Shown: piece by piece, positions 24,301 through 36,300 of the stretch | Layout: each line of letters begins with the position of its first letter | Numbering within the stretch: the stretch's first letter is position 1 | From: Acheta domesticus | Taxonomy: Eukaryota > Arthropoda > Insecta > Orthoptera > Gryllidae | NCBI GenBank assembly: GCA_031308135.1 | Contig: JAHLJT010008756.1 | Span: 75,809,397-75,873,396 of the forward strand | Direction of reading: 5' to 3' | Length of the DNA stretch: 64,000 nucleotides | The notes under the pieces: generated by a model | Seen by the model: the letters and a program-made list of their open reading frames with translations, nothing else | The model's database searches: none | What the model was told of the DNA's origin: nothing | Program-made: the position numbers and the translations under genes

Positions 24301-27300
24301 CCTATTGGCTAATTGGATGAGAGTGTCCCTTTCTCGGTCCAGCTCGTGAGCTTGAACTGCTACTGTATCGGAGTATGCATCTGAATGAAGACTCGGCTTG
24401 ACATATCTGATTCCCGATAGTGGAAGATGCAAAGAACGTCTTCTTTGTCTGCCCCCGTCTCCTTCCCTTTGACTTCCGCCGGCGACGACACAACTCTGTC
24501 AACACGAAGAGCAACCTCAGAATTTGGTAACACAAATGCTGGCTTCTAGAAAGAACTGGGAAGTAGCGGTAGCCTTCGCGGTCTAAATAATCGCAGTTTC
24601 GTTGTTACAACGTACATCGGGCTGTGCTAACCAAGTTTTCGGGTTCAAACCCGATCGTGAATTTTTAAGCGAGAACAACTCTTCGTACGCCTTTTGACAG
24701 ATGGGAAGTAAAACCGGCGGCCACATGTCGCCCATGGATTTACTGCAAGTGAAAGATCGTCCAGTCTATAAGAAACCTCTGATCCATATTTAAAATCGCC
24801 CGAGTGATACGTTATTTTTCCGCAAGATGGTGAAAGAAGCGTAGCGAAATTTGCGTGGTCAGACGGAAGAGGAAGCCTGATGGCCTGAGCCTTGCCACGT
24901 AAAATAAGGCATCATTAAATTGAATTGAATAATGAAGAATCTGAGAGAGCGAGCGGAGTGGAGAGAATGGCATATGCGTACGACCCCTTAAGGCTGTCGA
25001 GCACAAGTCCAATTCATCCTTACGAAGTAATATCTAACGGAGGGGTTGAGGTGGAGAAGCAGCGGCAATAAATACGGCAACGGTCAAGAGAAAGAATGTC
25101 TCCGAGGACAGGAGAAGTGCACTTTGGGTCAATTGCCAAGGGAGGCGGTTTTTAAAAAATCTCATGAGGTATCATAGCGGCTTTTGAAGATTTCCACGTA
25201 CCCAAGTAAAAAAGCAACTGATGATTTTAGCGGGTGTAGTCAAATTTGCAGATCACTAAAATAATGATAATCGAATCACAGAAACTCGTAATAATTTTAC
25301 TCAGAAGTGGTTCAAGGGTTTAATGATGGGCAAGGACTTGGATCCATTGGGACCATCGTAATATTTTATTCAAAAGTATTTGTTTTAAAGTGATCGATCT
25401 TTCCTCTTCAGTTTTTTACTTCAATGGAGAGTGACACAGATTTCTTTTCTTTTTCATTAATTTTAAGTATCATTCAAATTAATTTTAAGTATCATTCAAA
25501 TAACGTGTGATATCACAAGTGCTTGTTTTGACAAACCCACTCAAAAGCAGTTCTAGGGCCTAAAGAGACCGTGGATGAATTTGGATCCATTGCGACCTTG
25601 TTTTACATATAATGTCTGAAACTAAATTTACCGATTTCCTCTCGTCAGGAAAAGATATTTGCGGAAAAACAAAATCTGCCCTTGATTCTCTATTCCTTTA
25701 AAACTTTCTTTGGTAAAGAGTCGAATAACATTACATGTTTGCTCAAACAATTATTGGATGTGGTTCATTACCCGATTAACTATTCACGGACGGTTATGGA
25801 CCCTTCGAGAGTCTTGATATTTCATTAAAAAACTGATTTTGTTCGTTTACGAGCATTCTATTTTTTTTTTCATGGTTCCGAACGAAGAGGGACCTTTAGG
25901 ATGCCTCCTCTGAAGAACACAGACTGGTTCTGGTCAAAAGGGGCAGGTAGCTCCTCTGATTGAAAAGAAGGGCTACGTTCCCTCTTCAAACTAGCGAAAT
26001 AATCTTAAAGTAAGGGAAGGGAAGGAATGAAACTTTTACGAAGAGATTAAAAACATTAATACTGGCCATTAAAATAACTTTTTGTTTTAAGTCGGTCAAA
26101 TATTAACTTTCATATGACATGAAATGACCGTTTGCTCAAGGATCACTGATTGCCGGATAATAACCGGCTTTCTAACATTAAGAAATAATTTAATCATTTT
26201 CGAAACATTCCGCTGACCCTGTTATCAACCAACCTGTAATTTTAAAAGCAGTCGTCGCTCGGATCAGTTCCGGCGTCGATTATTCACCCTGAACTAAACG
26301 CTACTCGGCATAGTTCCGAGCGCAAATTTCGAACAGTTTTTGCGTTTTTTGCGTGCAGTCTACTTAGGGGTACACACAGTAACAACTGTGGTTACAACAC
26401 AGTGAACAAAATTTAATTGTTAGGAGAGAAAAACTAAAGAGAGGGTTTGAGAGCCTAACACATATTTCAGGCGTTTCGCTAGTATCGGCATCTGCCAAAT
26501 TGTTTCAGAGCGTAGTAGATAAAACGCAACTATCGCGAATAAGTTGCGATAATTTTATTGTAGTTAGAAATTAAGTTGAAAGGCTGGTTTCTCTTCATTT
26601 ATCAGCTAAAAATGCTTATTCAAAGTTTTTTTTTCAAAGTAAAATCACAGGTTTTAAATTCTCCTGTAGTTTTATAAATAAGCTTCCTAAACATAAGTTC
26701 CATATACGATTTTGAAGATGAAGTTTGGTTCTTAAAACGGATTCCAAAAAATCACTTTCACCTTTGGCAAATTTGAATAAATATAAAATGAGAAGTGATG
26801 GAAGTTCAAAATATGAGGGACCAGAAAATACTTGGAGAGATGCGACGTAAATGTGTTACGATTTGAGGTATGTGTTGTTTAGCGTGGTTGCAACGCTGTG
26901 CAAACGCTACGATCCGTGCGTGCGAAGACATTGGACGCGCGTGTGATGTCGCTTTGTTATTCGGGCAACTATGAATTATACATGAATCAACAAGACAGGC
27001 CACAGACGCCAGATCCAGTTACATTTGTACTATGTCAATTTTCTGAACGTTTCCTATGATATGTCTACTTGACTGTCCACGAGAAATGTTCCAATCACTC
27101 CTGAAAAATAATGTTTCTTTTCAGCAAATGGCTTATATATTATAACAGACTTCTCGATTTAATTTCGCATACGATGTATTCAAAACTACTGAGACATTTT
27201 ACTGCTCGTTAAAACATGAACATTGTATTACATTCACCACTCATGGATATGGTACTACTTTTTCGATCCAGACCACTCGACCTTTCAAAGCTTTGTTTAT

Positions 27301-30300
27301 TCAGACCAAATGCGCCACGTTGATAGGTAGGAAACAGATGACGTTTTACACAGCAACATTTCGGAATACTCCAGTAGAAAATCTTTTGATTCATACATCT
27401 AAATGTTGGATCAATTTGTTGTCAATCATGCGCCAATCGTCACGAAAGTGACTTAATTTTTTACGGTGTTCTTAGGCGAATGTTATGAAATCCAATGCAA
27501 CAGTGTCGCGACAGACAAACCAAATACAAAGATGTACGACCAAAAGCAAAACTAAATAAAAATTTGTATTCTTTCTCTTTCCAATGAAAGTCTACAGTGA
27601 TATAATTTAAAAAATTGAATGGAACTGATTGTTTTAATTATATCAATAAAAATTACACAAGAAAGGAGCATACCGTGGAACGTTATCGCTTTCATAAACG
27701 TATCCGGGAAGAATTACAAAATTTTGTGAGTTGAAAAAATTGGTGCAGAGTTGCAATATTGAAGCCTTCCTCGATGACTCACTTTGTGATCAACTTGATT
27801 GTGGGACCACTAAGGACGAGGCACCGTATTAAATGATGGTGGAAGCGGTCCTAACCTACAACAAAGGAATCGAATTAGCAACTACCATGGAACTGGCAGT
27901 AGCGCAGCCGAAGCCGTTCTGGGGCAAAGAATGGCAGAGCTATGGTTGCCTTAGGATAACACTGGAATTCAGGACATCGGAAATATATTTCAGAGTAAAA
28001 AATAAATTCAGAGATATATTCTCCTAAAGTAGTATGCAGTTTAGATAATGTAGTCGCCGAAGAAGTAAATATGGAAGAATGCGAACACTCGTTTTTAGTT
28101 TAGAAGAGATTTGAAGAACATAATGTAGTACGGCTTAATTGTTCTAAGTTTTGATTCAGAGGAGTAATTAAAAACTCAGTGAGATACCGAAATTACATTG
28201 TAAATAAAAAATAGAGTTCTACACGCAAAATCTCAGTAATTTTAAATTGTCCAGAACTACAAAATTACAGAATTATAATTGGAGCTGGTCAGAACAAACA
28301 CAAGAAAGACGAAGACATTAAACATTATTTTAACTTGAGAAATGAACATTGGGCATCAGAGGGCCTAGGCAATAGAAAGGTGGGTCATTCCATGCAAAAT
28401 TTCAAGTTTTCTGACAGTGAGTCTCAGATTTTTTTCATATTTTATTATGTTAATCTACTAATAATGAACAGTTAAAAGACAATGTATGGAAATAATATCT
28501 TTGGTAGTTTAGCAACAATTGCGGGTTAAACATGGACGATGACACAATGTACTCTATAATGAAAATAATTATGACGTTCAAAAAATGAATAAAACTTCAA
28601 AAACGGGCACACTATTTTGAAGATAAATGATCATATTTTAAGCAGTTGATAATATATTAAGGATTGAGACATTTGTTTATAATACAAAATGCTAATAAAT
28701 TAAACAAATACATTTTTCTTCAAAAACAACATTTTTTTTTCTTTCATATTTTACACACTGCAAGAAGAACCAATAAATAACCATTCTGCAAAGTGTCGCG
28801 ATGGAATCTTAAAAAATACGTAAGTTATTAAGTAAAAAGTATACGCGCATTTTGCTCTTAAGGTTGAAAGTCGCGTGCCCTTGCCGAGCGAGGGGTGAGG
28901 CTAGGTCGTAGGCAGGCACCGCCAAGTTCATTCCCTAGGGATATCCATCGATGCTTTCGAAGGGATCCTGACACCACTTTACAGGCTTAGTTTTCGAGTG
29001 TTACTGTTCAGTGATACATCGTGATAGAAAATGCCGAAGATTGTGAATACGTTTAACACGCTTTGGTGCTGCAATCCATTCGGACTTGAGAAGCACAAAA
29101 GTCGGGTGGGTAAGAGAAAGATAACAGAGGCGATGCGGAAGAAAATATCGAGTTTAGTGGTAGGTGAAGCAATATGCGATCTGTGTCGTCTCAAAATATC
29201 TAAAATACCCAATACAGATCTTAGTGACTCAACTGAAACAGACAGTGAAGTGAAAAAATCAAGTGAAGAGGAGTACGTAGCCCCAGGAGTTGCAGAGGAA
29301 GCCACGATCAGTAATGTAAACAACATTTTGATTCCTCTGGGTCAATCACCATTGTCATTGCGAAAGCAAACCCGAGAGAAATCGTACGCAAGGAGAAAGG
29401 TGAGTGCCGTAAATAAAGCAGTTTCTGAATTATTTCATGTGAGTACAGAAAGCAATGATGGAGAAGAAATGTTAACACAATTCAAAGAAAAATTTTCAAA
29501 TGTGAAAACAGCTAATGAGAAATATATGATTTTAACGTGTTTGCCAAAAAGTTGGAGTGAACAAAAAATAATGGTCGAATTTAGCGTATCTCTTCATGTA
29601 GCTCGTACGGCAAAATTAACACAAAATCAGAAGGGTGTCATGACTTACCCTGACAGAAAATATCAGCGCAATCTTCCTTGTGATGTAAAAGATCTTGTAG
29701 AAGGTTTTATCAAGAGGATGATATAAGTAGGATTATGGCTGGCATGAAGGATACAAAATCTGTCAAAGAAAAGGGTAAGAAAGTAAAAAAGCAAAAACGG
29801 CTACTTTTAGGGAATTTAAAAGAGCTGTACAGAGAATTTAAAAAAAGACACCCAAATTATAAAATCGGGTTCTCGAGTTTTGCTGGTATGCGGCCAAAGC
29901 AATGTGTCTTAGCTGGATCACCAGGCACTCACAATGTTTGCGTGTGCACAATATGCGAAAACACGAAATTGATGTGTATGAGCTTGGAACATATTCATCA
30001 AGATGATGCACAAAGGAACACAATTGATTGTTTCATTAAAAAGCTGGTTTGTGAAAGCCCTTCTCCTAATTGCTTTCTCAATAAATGCAGTGAGTGCCCA
30101 GAATCAGAAACTCTTTCTGAGTTATTAAATTTCAGCCTTAAAAACAACCTTGTTGAAGAAATGATTTACAAAAAGTGGACAACAACTGACAGAGCCGAAA
30201 TTATTACTGTTAAAGCAAATGCTGAAAATTTCGTCAGTAATTTTATCACCTACCTTAAAAAATTCAAAGCTCATAACTTTATAGCGAGAGCTCAATCATC

Positions 30301-33300
30301 ATATTTAAAACAATTGAAAAACTCCGTTCAACCAGGAGAATTAATTGTCATTGGTGATTACTCCGAAAATTATAGTTTCGTTATTCAGGATGCGATTCAA
30401 GGTTGCCACTGGAACAAATCTCAAGCAACAATACATCCATTTATTATTTATTACAGAAATTTTGAAGATAATTCATTGCAACATCTGTGTGTGTCAATAA
30501 TTTCTGATTATTTAGTACATGATTCTGCTGCAGTGCACTTATTTCAGAAGAAACTACTCTACTGTCTTTTCCAGAAATTTTCTGAAATTAGTAAAATTTA
30601 TTACTTTAGTGACGGCGCGGCTGGTCAATATAAAAACAGAAAGAACTTCTGCAATGTCACGTATCACAAGGAGGATTTCCAAGTCCCAGCCGAATGGCAC
30701 TTTTTTGCCACGAGTCACGGAAAAGGTCCCTGTGACGGTATAGGAGGAACCATCAAGAGACTTGCAGCTTATGCAAGCCTTCAAGGAACTTGTATTACTA
30801 CCCCTAGGGAACTTTTTGATTGGGCGAACAGTAATGTGGAAGGAATTTATTTTATTTTTACCAGCAAAGAGGAACATGAAGTAGAGGCCGAATTTTTAAA
30901 TACTGGGAGATTCGTAGGTCTGAAAATAGTGCCGGGAACACGGAGTATCCACGCTGTGATTCCAGTTTCAGAAAACAAAATTGCTGTGAGGACGTACTCT
31001 AATTCACCAGAAGATCCTAGAGAAGTAGTTTTGCGAAATCCACCATCGCGCCGTGGAGGAAAAAAGTAACGCCTAGTGCTGACGAAGAGGGCTGGGCGCG
31101 GCGGCTGTAGCAGCTGAGACGAGTTAGTTTACGGAGCGCCGGTAACATATTTTTATTCATAACTTTAAAACCATTCAAGATTCCATGATGAAATTTACAG
31201 AGTAGCTTGAAAGTAGTTTCAGCAGTTTTTCTTCCAAAATTCAAGAATTTAAAAATATTGTTTTTCCATTTATTGCATTTTTTAGAATTTGTTTACTTCC
31301 TAATTGTTAAAGACTCAAGATAAAAAAAATATTTTTAGTGTCAAATTATCCTTTATATTTCTTCTACAAATTGTGTCACTTTAATATTTTTTGCTTGTTT
31401 GCGTATCATCGGAAAAAAATCATAAAGGAATGTCTACAGACTGCTAATCTAATATTTCAAGTGCCCATTGTTGCTAAACAATGGCTGATGAGACAAAAAT
31501 ATCGTACCTGGTTCATGCAGGTATCATGATAAGTAAGGTGGCAAAATATTTTTAAATTCTGAGATGTAGTGTCAGATTTCCTACTTTTTTGCATGGAATG
31601 ACCCAGGTAGGATCTGAAATATTGAGGATTCGGATATTTGATTTATTGCATGAGGATCACCCCGGTATGTAAAGATGATTTGGATCGCTTTTATGTGTAC
31701 TGGGCAAACTGAACAATCGTATTCAAAACAACGTTAAACGTTGTCACCTGATTCAAAATGCGAAAAGGTTGTTAATTTGGGAATTCACATAATGCGTAGA
31801 CCAACAGGTGCCCAATGATTTTCTATATTTTAGGGCCAAATGATTTTCACATATTTAGATATTTTTTGAAGTGGACAAACGGCCATGTGATGTGATGTCG
31901 GAAACATTGTAAAAACACGATTGATAAGCTGGCAAGTACTTTTAGTACATCAATTTTCTCAGAAAAATTGGTCAGTGATAATGGGCCATTTCATTTTAGT
32001 GAAATGGACCAGTTTTGTGATGACAATGTAATGAAATTGACTTATAGTCCACTGTACTCTCCACTGCAATGCTGTATAAATATTCTCTTTGGAAATAATA
32101 GGCATAAGTAAGCAGACAACAAAAGAACAGAATTATAATCTGATATTATAAAAATATTAATTAAAGAAGACAAAAAATTAAAGGCGAACATTGGAATAAA
32201 TACTACTTAAACCATTGACAAATGAACAACGCAATAATTATTTGAAAATAATCGAGTAAAATTATTATCTGAATTATTAAGTATCGGACATGTACAGTTA
32301 AATAGTTAATAATTTGACAAAAATAATATAATGAATGATCATCCAATTAAAAATCACATATTCAGAAATACTGATAGAGAATACATGGCCTGGCCTTACC
32401 AAGGTCACACAGTGAATAAATCAGCCTATTTGGCAGGGATAGCAGTCCCGAACAATTAATACTACACTTTTAAAATTTATTATAAACGTTTGTCTTAATT
32501 ATATTTCCTGGATTCTCCACTGATCTTTCTGGCATTGTAATGTGTCTTTTAGGTCAAGGATGTACGCGTTGCGGATTCCTGACATTCGCGACGTCGGCGC
32601 TCCACGTCTTACCTTCGCACAAACCTCGAAGGAATTAAGGGATATCCGGTGATGTTCAAAGATTTTTCTATATGAACGTGTGATGCTTTTATTCGTTACA
32701 CTTTATATGGCAAGTAATAATTAATTTTTGGCAAACTACTATCTTTCATTTTAAGAAAAGACTCAAGGTAATCACTCTCTGCGTTCTATACTTTCACATT
32801 CGCTTAATTTGACTGGATATTGAAATGCAGTCACTGCACGGTGCTTACAGAGGCGTATCTAGGTATTCAGGCGCCCATGGCAAGCATAGAATTTGCGCCC
32901 CTTTGGGCATGCTTGAAATTAAGGTTGTTATTTGTTTTAACGGGTATACTGTAAATAGCGCCCCTTGTGAGTGGCGCCCATGTCACGTGCCATGCCTGCC
33001 ATACTGTAGATACGCCACTGGGCGCTTAGAAATGTTTCAAGTTTACAATATGAAGATGAAGCTGATGTTATAATTTTAATCTCCCGAGAACACTTCCGGT
33101 AATAATACTTGACACAAGTAAAACAAACTCGTACAAAACACCTTATGTCTACATCACAAAACATCCAAAAACCTATTACACTGGCAGGTCTGTGAGGGCA
33201 TTGACATTATCTATGATACGAGTACTATGGAAAGCAGATACGTAGAAAAAATTCTGGAAACTATTGCGGAGGTCAGACTGGATGAAAAAAGAAGATGCGT

Positions 33301-36300
33301 AGGTAATTCGGGATGAATAGGTTAGGGCTGCAGACAATTGGTAGACGCCGTTACACCATCAAAAGATCCTGAAAGCAGGTTATTCAGCACTCGGAACGAG
33401 ATCGGGATTGTTATACTCCTAGAAGGTTTAAAAATATCATTGCTTTACAATATAAAATATTAACTACACATGAGAACACAAATGTAAATACAGTAGTATT
33501 GTAGATGTAGTAAAGTAGTCACATTTCTCAGTCATTAACTGAGCAAGACCCACTAATGGTAATTCATTATGGAGTCGGAATTACGCTTTTGTGCTTCAAA
33601 TCCTCTATTTTTATTAATTATTTATTTATTAATTATTTAATCCCCTATTTTTTTCATCTACTCCTAGGAGAACAATATATGACCTGTAGGAGGTAAACGG
33701 AGGGAAAAAATTGTTTCTTCACTTCTAATTGCCCAAGTGGATCGTGGTTCGCGTCGTTGGGCGCAGGAAGCAAGTAGATATCTAGAAAAAAATCATAAAT
33801 TGTTATTGCAAAATTTTTAACGAAATTGTTTAAACATTTTTTAAATTTTTTTTTAGAATTCTTCCGAGGAGCGAATCTACTTACTTAATTGCGTTTTGCC
33901 TATACGCCTTGATTCTACGTATTATGAAATGTCACAGCTCTGACTGTTATATTGTGGTTGGAGAAATTAAGATTTGCGAGATTTCCGAAGTTTTTCAAAT
34001 TTTTTTTCTCATTGCACACGAAAGATCTTCTGGATGTAAGGAATTTAGGATTTCCATTTGGTCATCCACCACCACAAATGCTTTTGACTTCAAGTGCTTT
34101 CCTTTTCACTTGCCGTATATTAACTTTCACGTTCTTTATTCATACCTTTTTTACATCTTCTGTGCTTTTATATTTCTCGGGTAATGCATATTCAAGAAAG
34201 TTTTTGAGAAAAAAAATTACAGTTTTTTTCCGCAACAAATCGTTGCCTTGTTATATAAATGCTAAGACATTCCAATATAGTTTCAGAGCGATGTCAAGAT
34301 CACAGAGTTTCATAAACGTAACTGTTAATACCTGAGAATCGCTGAACGAAATGCAAAATACTACTAATTTTTTAACGTAACTGATATTTTAAGTAGTCAT
34401 GTTAATATAATTTACAGTTTCTTGCAAAGTAGATACATTATTTTCGGTAGGTCTACCTAGTACTAAATAACATGGAATTCACATGGAAGTCGATTATTAA
34501 AATACAGGCCACCTTCCATTGATATTTAATAAAAAGGAAGGATAACATTTCGGAACGCTTCTGTATTAAAATTAATATACTTTTTAAAACTTTAAAAGTG
34601 GAATCTAGATACATACTACATTTTTTCTTTTAGAATAAGAAACCCTTAAAATAAACACTTCCGAGGTGTGTGAATATTTTTACCGTCATTTTTTTCTTTC
34701 TGGGTCTTTTTCCAGATTCAGGGGATGCCAATTTCAAATATCCGCGACGGGTACCCACTATGAACCTCATGGGAACACGTATTAACATTTACAGCAGACA
34801 CACAACGCCTTCCATGACAAACACATTTTCACGAAAGACAAAGGACAACCATGCTCGTGGTGAGACTCGAACCCGCGACCCTTCAGACCGAGGCGTAGTC
34901 GACCACGCTCTGGCCACCTCGGCCATCCAGGTCGGTAATAATGTTTACCCTGTAATTTCCAAATATTATAATACATAGATGAACAACAAAATAAAATAAG
35001 GCAAATAAAAAACATGCTTTGCCAATGATTGTGATGTACCATTGGAGTAAGTACTATTTGGATAAATATTTTTAGATGACAAACTGTCAGCTCACATTTC
35101 TTTTCACCGTGTGCTTTGAGTGAAGAATATTGCACCTATCACGAAATGCATGCAACTGAATCAAGCGTTTTGTTTGATCACCAAGAATAACAGAGAAATA
35201 ATTGATATTTGGTAAAGTGTTATTGAACTCGGAAGTTTTTTAATAGCCAAAAGAAAAAACTTTCAGTAATTTGATTCCCCAAGAGTTCAGTAATTTGTCA
35301 AATTTTGTCCGTACTGAAGTCGGAAATATAAACTCATAAAATTCTCTGCCGCTTGCAGGAGTTGGCATTACGAACAATAATTAATAAAATTTCGGAAAGT
35401 AAAAACTAAACTAAATGCTATTCCTACAAAAGTCACTATCTTCAAAACTATTCTACAATACAAGTCATTCGTAAATTTATTGCAGACTTCCAAAATCCAT
35501 TTCCAAGCTTCATTTATGGAACTGTACTAAATAAATGACACAAATCATCGATTTGGAAATTAGTATATGATACTTCGAAAAAAAGTATTTATTTCTGAGA
35601 ATTTTCTTCAATACATAGCCAGAACGACTAAGGTCTATGGAAATCTTGACGACTGTTGCTTTAAGAAGAAAATACTATATTAACGACAATTTCTATTAAA
35701 ATACTTGGGTGCGAACTGAAAATTTTACTAAAGAAAATACATTATCTACTTCCACCAAAAAATAATGTTTTATGCCGTGGTGAAAACTACGAGTTACATT
35801 TCTTGAAATTTTATTTTACAACTGATACATGTAAGTGATCCGAAATATTTCAATAACATTTACACTTCTACGACATTCTCATCCCATTCAGTCTCGATGT
35901 AGTCCGTGACTTCCAACGGATTTCTAAAAATGCCCCAATTTTCTCGTGACTTTTCCAGATTAATGATTTTCCATGAATACATAGTAGGTTTCGTAAGTTT
36001 CTGGCCTGACTAACTTCTATTTTTGAAACAAAGAAAACAATTACGTAACTTTTTAACGTAATCATCCTTTACTCCAACCCACTATTCACATCTGTATACA
36101 GTAAGTGATCAAAAGGATACGGACACGTGGCTGAAAATGACTTAACAGTTCGCAGCGCCCTCCATCGGCAATACTAGAATTCAATAGGTTGTTGGCCCAC
36201 CTTTAGTTTTGATAACAGCTTCCATTCTCGCAGGCATACTTTCAATCGGGTGCTGGAAGGTTTCTTGGGGAATGGCAGCCCATTCTTCACGGCGTGCTGC

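Larger units (their letters stand above)
28382..31604 (+). mobile_element. Sola-like DNA transposon, complete with TIRs and 4-bp target duplication
   Basis: The ends are an 18-bp perfect inverted repeat, GGGTCATTCCATGCAAAA, beginning at 28382 and ending at 31604. The same 4 bp, aggt, flank it (28378-28381 and 31605-31608). A 4-bp duplication with GGG-starting ends and a D-rich transposase fits the Sola superfamily. The 3223-bp element carries one transposase split by a single frameshift into the two frames below. Superfamily naming needs a search. Confidence 0.8.

Noticed and set aside
33952..34335. 127-codon Phe-rich plus-strand frame
   Set aside because: AT-rich sequence gives Phe/Leu/Ser-rich chance frames; no motif, no splice context and no similarity recognised.
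34860..34940. Possible tRNA gene on the minus strand
   Set aside because: A and B boxes are present, but the acceptor stem does not close and a SINE body follows.
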